Program-made: the position numbers and the translations under genes
Notes under the pieces: generated by a model
What the model was told of the DNA's origin: nothing
Databases searched by the model: none
Seen by the model: the letters and a program-made list of their open reading frames with translations, nothing else
Part shown: one piece after another, positions 10,145 to 21,963 of the stretch
How the letters are laid out: every line of letters starts with the position of its first letter
How positions within the stretch are numbered: the first letter of the stretch is position 1
Assembly: GCA_946800325.1 (NCBI GenBank)
Contig: OX326956.1
Span: 71,683,087-71,747,086 of the forward strand
DNA: 64,000 nucleotides
Direction: 5' to 3'
Origin: Luzula sylvatica
Lineage: Eukaryota > Streptophyta > Magnoliopsida > Poales > Juncaceae

Positions 10145-12733
10145 TGTTTAACTTGGTGTGAAATTACAGGGAGTCGGAGAAGAACAAAATGGGACCTCGA
10201 AAAGGTTCTAGGTTAAAACATGCGAACGCAAGGTTGAATTACAGAAATACTCAAAAAAGCCTCTATCTTTATCTGTAAATTATTTATATATGTTTCAATT
10301 TTCTTACTTTGCTTTTCTATTTGACAGTTTGTTTTCGAGTCTTGGCCAAGGGAATTATAGCAACAGTGAAATAAAACTAATATGAAATTAGTATTGACTA
10401 ATATGTAAACTAAACATGATATTCAATTTACTAATAGTAATCGATTGTTACTTAAAATTGTTTCTTCAAGAATTTATATAATTTGCATAATTATTATCCA
10501 TTGAAACCTTGTTAACTGGTGAAAGCCATTTACTTTTGGGTTGTGCAAATAATATACATGCATGTTAACTATTCCGCACAATGTGAAGCCGTGAAAGACA
10601 TTTCCGTGTTGTGTTTGACAATGTTAATATACGATAAATATGTTAACGATCTGGTGAAATGATTAATAATGGGCTATAGAATGCGTTAATCTTACCAAAT
10701 ATTTTGACAGGTTGATATGTAATTCATATCGCCTTGTATCAAGTCTTGAAATTTGTTGTAACTTTATTATTACAGTTCATTTTGATTTGTCACCTTTATT
10801 ATACAGTGAATTAAAAAAAAAAAAAAATCAGCATACCATGCCTACGAATTTACAAAGCTACATTTTCTATTTACATTTCGAAAAATACAATTTTTTGTTT
10901 TGTCCCCTTTTGAAAGAAAATACATTTGACACATCAGTACTGTAATATTTGCATTTACAAAAATGAAAATGCGGTGATACGCTGTTGTGGACACCTTTTC
11001 CATTTTTAGTCATTGATCATCGTGTTTCCAAAGTTTGGTTGTACCAAATACATACTTGAAATTAATGTAGCTCCAAATTAGGAATAAAAAAATTATTTCT
11101 ATTTTTTGTCAGCTTCTCAACAAATATTGCCGAGGTGATCAGATTTTCCAATCTTTTCAATGTCCTTTTTTTTTTTTTTCAATTCAATATTATTCAAACA
11201 AATATAATTAGTTTTTGTTATTTCATTACTATTCGAGTGTTCATCCTATCTTAGAGTATATTTGAGTATTTCATTATTATTAAGAGTTTTACGGGCGGAT
11301 GGGAGATTACATATATTATTAATGTATCGAGATGATAATAGCTGACATAATAATCACATAATAATCAACTGCACGGAAAAATAATATTTGTAAAATTAAT
11401 AAAAAGATTAATGATAATAATTATATATCCACGATATTTGGTGTAGGTTTTATCCAAATGAAGGAACAATCAAAATATTAGTAGGAAAACAAGCATGCTA
11501 TGTACCAATTTAAATCCCTTCTTATTTATGTATAAATTATGATTACATTTTTATTTAATAAATAGAATGAAATAATATTAATATATTCGTAGCGTAGCGC
11601 GAGTAATTTTCTAGTTAGTATTTAAAATATAAAGTATTTTCTAACATGTCAGAATATATAATTTTCTCTATTCTTTTTTTCAATTTCAACGTTAGTTGGT
11701 CTTCTAAACTTGAAACTTTTAGCATGTTGGCCGGTAATAAACCAAATAATCATCAAAGGAATAATTGCCCTAGATCATGCCCCAAAAGTTGGTCCAAAAG
11801 AAGACCATCTATTCAAAGGATCCAATTCCCTCGTTAAATTGGCTATCAAATATTAGCTTGGCACGGAATATTTTGGTCACATCCAACTAGTCAAAACAGT
11901 ATTAAAAAGATACTAAAACCCTATCCGAAATCTTTTCAAGTCTCCCACAAAATAGAAAAGAATCATCATAGAGCAAATTAAAAATTTGCCCTCAAATAAA
12001 AAAAATACAAACAAATAAATATATCGTATACTTATGTTCTGTTGTTTAATGTATATACATCAAAATGAATATCGTATACTTATGTTGTGTTGTTTAATGT
12101 ATATACTTCAAAGGGAAGAAGCTCGATCGGACGGATCTTGGATCTTGCCCTGTATCAATGTGTGTGTGGGTGTGTGCAATGGCGGATCAAGAGAGGGCAA
12201 GCAGGAGGTTCTTCCATGAAATCAATAACCGATGTGTTAAAGAAGGAATAAGATAATAAATACAATAAATTTATTTATATTTAACAAAATTTTGAATAGT
12301 TATATACTAATTTATTGACAAAAATGATTTAATACTAATTAATTATATTTAATGGCTAATGCGTATGTAATTTATTAATTAAAAAAATAGTTTAACAGAC
12401 AAAATTGTAATATAATAATGAGAATAATAATATTAAATAAAATACGTATAATATAATATTAATTGTTCATATGTGTGATATATATGAATTTAACAAAATG
12501 TCTTTATAACAAGTGAGGAAGTGAGAGGATTCGTTTTCTAGTTATTTTTGCAAGAGATCACTTGAAAGAGGAAAATGGCCATGGACATACAAGCAAGAAT
12601 TTGTATTTTTGCTTGGTCCTTTGTATCAAACACGTGACATTGGATCTCGTCCATGAAAATGATCTACTTTCCATCAAATTATGCTGTAATACCACACATC
12701 AAACATACCCTATAATGTTACTAAAAACAGTTT
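10145..12733. other. Duplicated non-coding stretch with a Helitron-like 3' end
   Basis: It matches 37285-40526 apart from the block-2 insertion at 37725. No gene is recognised. At 11590-11614 the sequence GTAGCGTAGCGCGAG...TTTTCTAG|T resembles a Helitron 3' terminus (GC-rich hairpin, short spacer, CTAG before T); I could not find a matching 5' end. At 12034-12115 a unit of about 47 bp, including TATACTTATGTT, is tandemly duplicated. CAATGGCGGATC at about 12177 resembles a hAT terminus without a partner. Confidence 0.5.
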
Positions 12734-13109
12734 ATTATTATGGTATGTAGATTTTTATGTCAATCCAAACAATTAAGAAATTGGGTAGGTTATTTCTTTA
12801 TATTCTTATTATTATGATTGAATAATAATTAAGTCAATGATTATTTTTTTATATTTTTTCTTTGTATTGGGTTGGCGCTTAGCTATACATAGAGAGGTTA
12901 TGTTAGAGTTTTATTCATTCCAACTAATACCAACAGTCGTATTCTCTTTTTCAGCAATATAATAAAATAGTTTGAGCGTCGGCAACCGTAGTTTTTTCTC
13001 TTCGGTGTTCTACGCAAATTTTTGTGTGTTTGTGTGTTGTTCTTTTGTTCTTGTTTGCGGTAATGATCATAACAAGTGGTATCAGGGCAAAGGTTCGAGG
13101 AAAAGCAGA

Positions 13110-13410
13110 CGAGCGATGTACGAGAACAAGGTTTCGATGAGTCGGTTCGATGGACGAGACTTCAGTTACTAGAAGATGCAAATAGAAGCATTGATATGCC
13201 AGAAAGACCTAGAAGATGCACTACTCGAGACAAGGCCGAAGAGTATCACGGATGAAGGAAAGTGGAAGAAGATAAACCGCAAGGCGCTAAGCTATATCCA
13301 ATTATTGCTGGCCAAGAACGTGACGTTCAACATAGCGAAGGAGACGAAGATTTTCGAGATCATGAAGGCGTTATTCAACACTACTCGAGACAAGGCCGAA
13401 GAGTATCACA
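13110..13410 (+). pseudogene. Copia gag fragment, left arm (block 1)
   Basis: Starting after the PBS, the translation carries a Tnt1-type Gag N-terminus: ENKVSMSRFDGRDFSY, then a stop, then KKINRKALSYIQLLLAKNV and FNIAKETKIFEIMKALFNT. It ends where the sequence turns into antisense gag. A long frame reading on through this join to 13607 is a chimera, not a protein gene. The phrase ACTCGAGACAAGGCCGAAGA occurs twice (near 13222 and 13382), suggesting the join was made at a short repeat. Confidence 0.8.
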
Positions 13411-13533
13411 TATTCGTCATTCATAGATTGAAAAAACGGCGCATGAGGTGCAACTTGTTTAGCGAAGATGGTTTCTCGTACATGTTGGACATCGGATTCA
13501 TGACCCCGAAAGCTGTTGTCTCCTTCGCTACGT

Positions 13534-14112
13534 CAGGGCCGGCCCGGGTTTTTGAAATATCCGAGGCCGAATTAAGCCAAATTAAAAATTCAGTACAACA
13601 TAATTAAACTCGATTTTACAGTAACTCGATTTTACAGTAAATTTTACACAATCAAATTCAGTACAATCAAATTCAACACAATCAAATTCAACATAATTTC
13701 AATATGAACATAATACATAATACAATCAAATTCAACAGTGATTTTATAACTCGATTTTACAATAACTCAAATTCAACAGAAATCGTCGCCACAGATTCAA
13801 CAGTAACTCAAATTCAATACTTCAAATTAAATTGACAGAAATCAGTACACAGAAATCAACAGATTTACACAGATTTACACAGATCAGTAATTCAACAGAA
13901 ATTCAACGGAATCGAAGAAACTCAAAACAGTATCGTCGCCACTCGCCAGAGATTCGACATAAATTAAAAACTCAAAACCCTAGATCGACAGAAATTCAAC
14001 AGAAATTCAACAGAAATTCAACAGATTTACAACTCGAATTCAAAACTCAAAACACTAGACCGAAGAAACTCACAGAGAGAGAGAGAGAATCGTCGTAGAG
14101 AGAGAATCGTTG

Positions 14113-14151
<39 letters not shown>

Positions 14152-14415
14152 CGTCTTCAAATCGTCTTCAAACCCTAACCCTAGATCGCCTTCAAATCGC
14201 CTGAATCGTCGCCAGAGAGAGAGAGAGAGAGAGAGAGGGGGAGAAAAGAGGGGTCGGGTCGGGATGCGGGTATCGGAGTATTCAGTATAGATGAACGGGT
14301 TTGGGTTTGGACCCGAATGTCATGTATATAGCATGTACTAAAAAAAAAATTTGGACCCCCTAAAAATTTGGACCCGAGCCCATGCTTCTTGGGCTTTACG
14401 CATGGGCTGGGCCTG
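13534..14415. mobile_element. Non-autonomous hAT-like element, 882 bp
   Basis: Termini are CAGGGCCGGCCCGG and GGGCTGGGCCTG. It is flanked by the 8-bp duplication CGCTACGT at 13526-13533 and 14416-14423. The single site survives in block 2 at 45557-45564, so insertion followed duplication. Inside are a run of ATTCAACAGAAATC-like repeats (about 13620-14050), AG-dinucleotide tracts (about 14110-14236) and the telo-box-like AACCCTAACCCTAG. No transposase frame is seen. Confidence 0.87.
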
Positions 14416-14423
14416 CGCTACGT

Positions 14424-14677
14424 TGAACTTCACGTTCATGGCCAGCGATAATTGGATATAGTTTAGCTCCTTGCGGTTCATCTCCTTTCACTTGCCTTCG
14501 TCCGTGATACTTTCGGGCCTTTTCTTGAATAGCGCCTCTTCTAGGTCTTTCTGGCATAGAAACGCTCCTACTTGCATCTTCCAGTAACCGAAGTCTCGCC
14601 CATCGAACCGGCATGTCGAAACCTTGTTCTCGTCCATCTCTCGTCTGCTCGAACCTTAACATTTTCCCTGATACCAC
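14424..14677 (-). pseudogene. Copia gag fragment, right arm (block 1)
   Basis: The minus strand from the PBS at about 14676 inward carries the same gag start as the left arm, interrupted by stops. It continues beyond the hAT-like insertion at 13533-13411. It pairs as an inverted copy of 13090-13330. Confidence 0.75.
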
Positions 14678-14678
14678 T

Positions 14679-15030
14679 TGTTAGAATCGTCGCCGCAAAC
14701 AAACACACAAGAACAACACACAAACACAAAGATTTTTACGTGGAAACCCCGAAGAGAAAAATCACAGCCGCCGACGCTCAAACTATTTCACTATACTGGA
14801 GAAAGAGATAATACGATTGTTGCTACTTGTTGGAATAAATAAAACTCTAGCCTAGTCTTCTATTTATAGCCAAACTTCTATCCATTACAAAGAAATAATA
14901 CAAGGAAATAATTATTGCATTAATTACCGTTCAATCAATGCAATAACAATATATGGAGAACTTTCCTATTTCCTCAAGGTTTCCTTTTCCAATTCTTTAA
15001 TTCTCGGGTTTCCAAAAATCTCCATACCAT
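14679..15030 (-). repeat. Copia LTR, minus orientation (block 1)
   Basis: It begins TGTTAGAATCGTCGCCGC next to the PBS and ends near CCATACCAT at about 15030. The sequence is of the same family as the solo LTRs at 21430-21802 and 54411-54781. It contains the TATA-type CTATTTATAGC near 14861-14871 (minus-strand TATAAATAG). The outer end is approximate. Confidence 0.8.
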
Positions 15031-15426
15031 TAGACTCCAAAGTTCAGAGTTTTAGCTTGGGGTTGCATTTTAAATATTTTTTTTATTCCTCTCTTCTTCA
15101 TTGTTTCCTGTTGTACCCGTTTTTGACATGAATGCACCTCGGTTTTCACTTTCTTATATTTGTACGTAATATGCAGATTTTGTTTTGGTTATTAATATCA
15201 TGGCTCTTCACTTTGCTTATGCTGGACTTTCTACTTGCACAAAAAGGAGAGAAGATGAATTGAGCTCAAGCGTTTTCGTATGCTCACAAGAAGAAAGTTC
15301 CATATTGAAAGCGTAACGGGTCGACTTGCCAACATAACATTTTTGAATGTACAAGATTTCCAATTCATTTTGTACGGAGAAGAAGAATATTTGGTAACCT
15401 TTCATGCAAAGAAATAAGAGAGCATA

Positions 15427-17496
15427 TATGGTGCCTTCCTATTTCCCCCAACACATGCTGATTGAATCAGTATGATGTCATGGATTAATAGGGAGCTACT
15501 TTAATCATCTCCCAAAAAAATTCCCTATAAGGGCCTGATGTGTTTTGAATTAACTCCGCTCCGGATTAACTGTTAATCGATTTTTGAATTAACTGTTAAT
15601 CGGATTACATAAAATTTCAATTTTGGGCCAACCCATATATGAACCCCTAACCCTAACACTCTCTCTCCTCTCTCTCATTTCTAGCCGCCACACACACACA
15701 CACACTCTCTCTCTCACATCTCAGCCGCAACCCTAATCCACCCAACCCACTCATGAAAAAATCGCCCAAACTGAGAAGACGAGCGCAAACACGAGGAGGA
15801 AGAAGACAAATCCGAGAGTTTTTCGTTGTTTCTCGAGTTATTTTTTATTTTGCGAGTTTTTTAGTATTTGTACTGTTTTATTGATATTTTGAGCGGTTTT
15901 TGACGATTTTAATGCTGGTTTTGATCTAGTTGATCCAACGTTTTGGACTGTTTCATTGTTAAATCTGGTTATTTTAACACCGATTTTACAAATTTTAGGG
16001 TTTAATCGAATCTCTTTTAATTGAAATGTTTGATTAACTCTTTTTATTTTGATTGTTTTAGTGATTTCTTTCAAGTTTGTTTCCTGTTTTCTTTGTTTAA
16101 TTTTCGGGTTTTAATCGAATCTCTTTTATTTGAAAAGTTGTAACTGATGGTTGTTCATATTCGAGTTTTTCCTTGTGCTTCTTTTAATCGAATTTTTTTA
16201 CCTTCTTTTCTCAGTATTTATCTTTGAGTCGAGTTATTTTGAGTTTCTTTGTATTTTTGGGTTTGAATTGTTAATTACTTTTCTCATCGTTTTTTTTCTT
16301 ACTAATCTTCGTTTATTATTAAATGGTAGGAATTATTTGTTGAGCCAAATCCTCAGGGTTTAATTTGCAGGGTTTCTTTGAATGTTAATTTGCAGGGTTT
16401 TGCATGATTTAGTTGGAACCATAATTTGATTAGAATGTTAATTGATGGTTAATTGAGACGAAATTGGAATGTAAATTGATAATTAATTGGGTGGTAATTG
16501 ATATTTAAAAACATTGTTAATTGGTAGTTGTTTTTGTTTGTATTAATTTCAGATTGTGTATTAACTGTTAAACGATATTGTTGTTAATTGGAATGTAATT
16601 GGATTGTATTGTTAATTAATTGGATTGTGTTTTTAATTAATGTTAATAAAATCAAATTTGATTGTTTGAATGAACAAAACAGTTGATTAATACTACACAT
16701 GAACAATAATTAATTGGGTTATCAATATACTACACATGTTAATTACACATAATAGTTAATGTTAATTACACAAGTTAATTTTTTAGTAAAAAGAATATGA
16801 ACATTAATTAGTGTGATTTTGAATTAATGTGATCTGAATTGCTATTAACAGATCGTGTATTCCTAATTGATTTTTTGAATTGTTAATTAAAGGTTAATTG
16901 GTATTGGTTAAACAAGTATTACAAATAAAATGTTAATAAAAATAATTAATTAACTATACTCTTTTAATATTAAGAAAAAAAGTATGCAATTGAAATATAT
17001 GGTTAAATAAGTATTAGAAAAAAAACATGTTAATTATTGTTAATATTAAGAAGAAATCATGAAATAAATATTAATTATACTAATTTATCATACTTGTAAA
17101 TTACTGTTAATAAAATCAATTTTGAATTATACAAATTTATCATACTTGATATACATCAATAAAGTTTTCAAGATTTTATAATTAATTGAAATTTTTACAG
17201 TTAATTATTAGTTACATTTAATTATTGGATTATTATGTTCTTAATTATTGTTAATTACATTAAATATTAATTATCTTCTTAATTAATATTAATTGAATTA
17301 TATAATTATTGTTAATTATTATTTTGACAGATAATGAGAATGTATTAATTGTATTGTTAAGTACACTAGAGTTAACTGTTAATTAGAATATTTGTTAATT
17401 GGATGGGGAAATTTTGGAGGTAAATTGGGTCCATGGATTAATCACTGTCATGCTGATTCAATCGGCATTGGTAGGGGGATTTTCAGGGGCATAGTA
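15427..17496. mobile_element. About 2-kb element with imperfect terminal inverted repeats and TTAATTG-rich core
   Basis: The left end (15427-15489) and right end (17431-17496) are inverted copies of one another sharing CCCCC...ATGC(T/C)GATTGAATCAG and GGATTAAT. The core changes from CT/CA-rich DNA (15656-15720) to very AT-rich DNA dominated by GTTAATTG and TTAATTA words (about 16380-17440). No long frame resembles a transposase. The element is also present at about 46560-48590 and so predates the duplication. Class is unresolved; the target duplication is not clear. Confidence 0.55.
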
Positions 17497-18779
17497 AAAT
17501 TTCCTAAGAAATAATGGAATGTTTTTTTATTGGCACTGACACAGTACTGGTGATAGGCTGCAAAGGTTTACAACATGAAAATGTGATTCCTATACAAATA
17601 ATTTTCAATACTGTAACAAGGTAGATTTTGTTACTTACTACCACAAAATAAGAAATTTCAGATTGTTGTTTTTTAAACTAAATTTGTTTATTTCGCAAAC
17701 AAAAAAAAACGCTTAGTCATGCAATCTATCATTCATGTTAAATATATGAAGATACATAACCTAAACAAAATTTCAAGACTTATGCAATATTAGTTTAAAC
17801 TAAGTTCTGTGTTTTATTTTCTTGTGTGTTCGCTTTTTTCGACCTTAAATATTTGAAATTTGTTTTCCAATTTTCACAATTTGTGTAGATATGTTTAATA
17901 TTTTTATTTGATGCCAGATATTTTTTGAGCATATCATACATACTATTTCATCACTACTATGGCGAAAAATCAGCTCAAATATACGAAGGTTTTGGAAAAG
18001 TAGTTGACGTAAATAGAAAAAATGAGAACATACCTTTTTACGTTTGATATTCTCATTGAGTGCGATGACAATTAAGTTGTTGTATTACTATGATGAAAAG
18101 TTTGTTAATGAACTGATGATAACAATCAAAGCAAAACTTGATTCGTGACGTTTTTGGAAACTGAATTTAGATAATGATAACACATCTTTCTCCGAGAAAG
18201 AATGAATTATCCAGCAAGCATCGCGTTAAGAGTCTGCCATGAGCAGTAGCAACTCTGTCACATACATATCTTTGAATTTGTTTATGTAAGTTGTTTATTT
18301 ACTTTTTTTCTTTTCTTTTCCAAATAACCTTCTTTATATTTTGTACGTTATGCGTCGATGCAAAAAAAAATGAGCTTCTCGAAATGTTTTATAAATAGCA
18401 AATGATTGCAAAACTTTAATGAATTCAGCACGATCGCACGACACCAAATTATCCAGCAAACTATCTTTTGGTAATTATAATTTTACGCAAACAACGCAAT
18501 AACACCAAACTATCTAGTACAATCGCACGACAACACCAAACTGTACTGCGCAAGGGTATATTGTATTTAAAAGAAATACATATTAATAAATATTTGAAAA
18601 GGCATACTGTTCACCCCGAATCAACAGAGTCAACACAAAGGTCGTCGCACCACAGTGCACGTGTGGCTTAGTGGGTTTAAATATAACCTAAGTGCCCATA
18701 ATTTTAATTGGAATCTATCCTTGAACATTCTTAGACCACTCCACTAACTGAAAAGGATTCTTTATGTACATAAAATCTC
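17497..18779. other. Duplicated non-coding DNA upstream of the cysteine protease
   Basis: It matches block 2 (about 48600-50024 and 51239-51443), except that block 2 carries extra insertions at 48863 and 50025. I see no gene. The last few hundred bases are the shared promoter region of the protease copies. They include CACACGTG-like boxes (GTGCACGTGTGG at about 18655) that could bind bHLH or bZIP factors; this is inference. Confidence 0.6.
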
Positions 18780-18787
18780 TATATAAA
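18780..18787 (+). promoter_or_regulatory. TATA box of protease copy 1
   Basis: TATATAAA, 38 bp before the start codon, in a context identical to that of copy 2. It predicts a very short 5' leader. Confidence 0.7.
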
Positions 18788-18825
18788 CCCATGCAAACAA
18801 ACATAAATACGCAACATAACACACC

Positions 18826-20100
18826 ATGAACAAATTCACAATGGCTTCCTTCTTCTCACTTCAAATTGTCTTGTTTTTGCTATCATGTTCAATACTTTTT
18901 AGTAACTCATTAAACATTACTTTGAATGAAAAATTCTCAGAATGGATGACTAAGCATGGGAAGGAGTACTCATTCCACGAGGAAAGACAACACCGGTTCA
19001 ATATTTTCGCAGACAACGTCAACTTTATCGAGAAATTTAACTCGGAAAGGAAGTACAACTACACTCTTTCTGTAAACCATTTTGCGGATCTAACAAACCA
19101 AGAGTTCAAGGCGAAATACAATGGAGTTAAAATCCCTAACCTTGTATCTAAACCATCCAAGAAACCATTGTATTTAAAATCAATTCCTCCAGGCTCAGTT
19201 GATTGGAGGTCTAGTGGTGCCGTTACCCGTATCAAAAATCAAGGATCATGCAGTAATGTCACATATATAATATTTTATTGTTTAAATATCTAATTGTGCA
19301 AATTAGTTTCAGAAATGACTAACATAGGAATAAACACAAACTAACTTTTTCATAAAAATAGGATCGTGTTGGGCATTTGCGGCAGTCGCAGCGCTGGAAA
19401 GTATCATTAAAATAAAAACCGGAGCACTCATGTCTCTATCAGAGCAGGAACTGATCGACTGTGACAAAGGAAGCACGGGATGCGATGGTGGCTGGTCTGA
19501 TACAGCTTTTGAATTTGTCATCTCTAAAGGCGGTATATCTTCCGAAGCTTTATACCCTTACAAAGGTGTTCAGGGAAAGTGTCGTGTAAACAAAGTTCGT
19601 CATGATCATGCAGCTTCTATTAGGAGTTATCAAACCGTGCCTCGTAAAAACGAGTCCATGCTTATGGCATTTGTTGCCCAGCAGCCAGTGGTAGTGTACA
19701 TTAACAGCGGTAATAGCTACCAATTTTATTTGAATTGAATTTGGTTCCCTATTTTCTCATATAAATGAAATACAGTTATAATATTACATTATATCTATTA
19801 CGAAATATAGACGTTACACAATTTTACTAACTGATCATCTGTACATTTTCAACAGGTAGCGATGCATTTCGGTTCTACAGCGGAGACGGTATCTTTGAGG
19901 GGCCTTGCAGTACAGAGTTAGATCACGCGATGGTTATAATTGGCTATGGACAGGACAGTGAAGGAAAAAAGTATTGGATATTGAAGAACTCGTGGGGGAG
20001 TTCTTGGGGCAGCGAAGGCTACATGTATATTGCGAAAAATGTGCATGCAAAGGTAGGCATGTGTGGTCTAGCCATTCATGCATATTTCCCTACTGTTTGA
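18826..20100 (+). CDS. Papain-family (C1A) cysteine protease precursor, copy 1, three exons
   Basis: Exons are 18826-19252, 19362-19709 and 19856-20100; introns are GT-AG of 109 and 146 nt, and the joined frame is 339 codons ending TGA. Residues 1 to about 28 form a hydrophobic signal peptide. An I29 pro-region follows with a complete ERFNIN pattern (E53, R57, F61, N64, I68, N72) and NHFAD at 84-88. The mature enzyme should start near VDWR (125-128). The catalytic set is Q139, C145 (SCWAF), H282 (LDHA) and N303 (KNSWG). Length and domain order match secreted or vacuolar plant C1A proteases of the SAG12-like type; there is no granulin domain or ER-retention signal. Exon 1 splices so that residue 143, equivalent to the conserved papain Gly23, is Arg. 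The ATG is supported by the TATA box and a conserved leader. Substrate and tissue cannot be inferred. Confidence 0.9.
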
Positions 20101-20128
20101 GTGTCGATTGGCAAATCTAGGCTGTATG

Positions 20129-20129
20129 T

Positions 20130-20171
<42 letters not shown>

Positions 20172-20173
20172 TG

Positions 20174-20247
<74 letters not shown>
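20129..20247. repeat. (TA)n/(GA)n microsatellite behind protease copy 1
   Basis: TA repeats at 20129-20157, GA at 20157-20170, then TA again to 20247. The tract is equivalent to that at 52793-52902 in block 2, where two MITE-like insertions are seen in and beyond the tract. Confidence 0.95.
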
Positions 20248-20251
<4 letters not shown>

Positions 20252-21429
20252 TAGCAGGTTGGATGATTAAATAAAATAAACATAACTACATATTTATTAT
20301 ATGATTAAGTATCGTTTAAATCAAAATTTGGCCAAAAGTGACCCATTTTCATTTCTTTATTTATACCAATAGTCGAAGGAACTAGTTGTTATGAGAAATC
20401 TAATGATAACCTCAGATCAAAAAACTAACTTTATTTGTGATGATAACATATATAATAACAATAACCATATATATTCTCATAAGTTGGTTAGTCAAATCTG
20501 TAGTCTCTAATACATATATATATATTCCATATTTGATATCACTACATCTCCATGTATTTTCATGTACATGATTAGTAAAACATAATCATCTCATATGCGA
20601 ATATACTGGTGTACACATAAATTCTATTTCCTTAGAGATGTACATCTCCATATACATCAGATTAACAACACATACATAATAAATGACCAGGGACATTTCC
20701 TTAGAGATGTACATCTATTTCCTTAGAGATGTACTTCTCCATATATATGATCAGGGACATTTCGAATCGTATTACATTCATTTTACATCTTTACTATCAT
20801 AATAACATATTATGATGTTGTACAAAGTAGTGATACAATTCATGGATTATTCACATATTGTTAAATATGTTAAATAACCAGTACACGTATTAAATGAAAC
20901 TTTAATCAAATATATAATATCAGATTAACAACACATACATAATAACTGATATTCGTTACATACAAGCTGAATAGTTTAGTATATGGCATTATTTCCTTCA
21001 GTGAACATTAGATGCTACGTACTTGGTATTAATATTCAGGATTTAATTAATTGTGTAAGCATTAGATGTTACATGTATGGTATTAATATTCATAATTTAA
21101 TTCATTTGGAGAAATGAAAAGAGTTTGGAATTCTATGAATTTTCCACTTGATTATAAATACACTCTAAAGCCCATCATAAAAACTTCATTAACTCAATAT
21201 TTCAGTACATATTTTACACTCCTCAAATTTCGAAAATAGAGAGTAAAAAGAAAAGAGTGAAGCTTGTCCGAATTTTTTTGAGAAAGAAAAGAGAAGCAAG
21301 CAGATTTTCTGAAGGGAGGAACAGTCCGACTAGCATCGGATTTCTTCACATCCAATCCGAACGAGTCGCGTGTGGATATCTCTAGAATGTGGTGCCAGTT
21401 TGAAGCATCTCTTGAAGTGATCTTCTCTG
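20248..21429. other. AT-rich DNA and LTR-like upstream region
   Basis: No gene. There are short local duplications, such as CCTTAGAGATGTACATCT at about 20631-20720 and TGGTATTAATATTCA at about 21025 and 21078. A TATA-like GATTATAAATACACTC at about 21151 and the downstream PBS at 21952 suggest that the right part of this stretch is the U3/R region of an old LTR whose left edge I cannot place. Confidence 0.4.
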
Positions 21430-21802
21430 TGTTAGGATCGTCGCCGCAAACAAACACACGAGAACAACACACATACACACATATTTTTACGTACAAACCC
21501 CGAAGAAAAAAAAACCACGGCCGCCGGTGCTCAAACTATTTGACTATACTGGAGAAAGAGAGAATACAATTGTTGGTACTTGTTGGAATTTTTCTGGGAT
21601 GAATAGAACTCTATCCTATCCCCTCTATTTATAGCTAATCCCCAACCCAATACAAGTAAATAATACAAGGAAACAATCACTGCCTTAATTACCATTCAAT
21701 CATGGCAATAAGAATATATGGAGAACTTTCCTATCTCCTCAACAGATTCCTTTATCCAATTTTGAGGTTCCTCAGATTTCAAGAAGTCTCCATACCATAA
21801 CA
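21430..21802 (-). repeat. Nested solo copia LTR, 373 bp (block 1)
   Basis: It begins TGTTAGGATCGTCGCCGC and ends CCATACCATAACA, and is homologous over its length to the minus-oriented LTRs of the head-on pair. No PBS or gag follows, so it is a solo LTR, probably left by LTR-LTR recombination. The neighbouring bases (CTCTG and CATTG) do not form a clean target duplication. The same solo LTR is at 54411-54781, so it predates the duplication. Confidence 0.85.
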
Positions 21803-21963
21803 CATTGTGCCCTTGAACCAGAATTGAACGAAATATATGAGGTGTGATTTTGAAGCTCTTCCTTCGTATCTAATTAGCAATACACATAACCATGACTTTA
21901 GGGGTTCAGATAAGTTTCGCTGTGTAATAAGGTCGTCCGAAATCCTAACAGTGGTATCCGAGC
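21803..21963 (+). repeat. End of an older outer LTR plus tRNA-Met PBS (block 1)
   Basis: The sequence ends AATCCTAACA at 21950 and is followed by TGGTATCCGAGC (21952-21963), one base away from the tRNA-Met PBS. Block 2 has the exact PBS TGGTATCAGAGC at 54928-54939. The solo LTR at 21430 therefore sits inside the LTR of another element. No reverse transcriptase is found downstream, so the outer element is either non-autonomous or heavily deleted. Confidence 0.7.

Larger units (their letters stand above)
12734..15030. mobile_element. Head-on pair of copia remnants, block 1 (LTR> gag> <gag <LTR)
   Basis: A plus-oriented LTR (about 12734-13074) is followed by a PBS (TGGTATCAGGGC, 13077-13088) and plus-strand gag. 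Near 13410 the sequence switches to the antisense of gag, which continues to 14677. It ends in a PBS (GATACCA, about 14670) and a minus-oriented LTR of the same family starting TGTTAGAATCG at 14679. The pol region that separates the arms in block 2 is missing. A hAT-like element at 13534-14415 interrupts the right arm. Both LTRs are degraded and outer ends are approximate. Confidence 0.85.

Noticed and set aside
13176..13607. A 143-codon open frame
   Set aside because: It reads through the join between sense gag and antisense gag and then into a hAT-like element. It is a chance fusion, not a gene.
15838..16363. Short frames on both strands of the TTAATTG-rich element
   Set aside because: Phe/Leu- or Asn/Lys-rich translations from AT-rich DNA. 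They are not conserved as frames in the block 2 copy.
20068..20283. Open frames with Ile-Tyr repeats around the TA tracts (also 52732-52968)
   Set aside because: Translation of a TA microsatellite.
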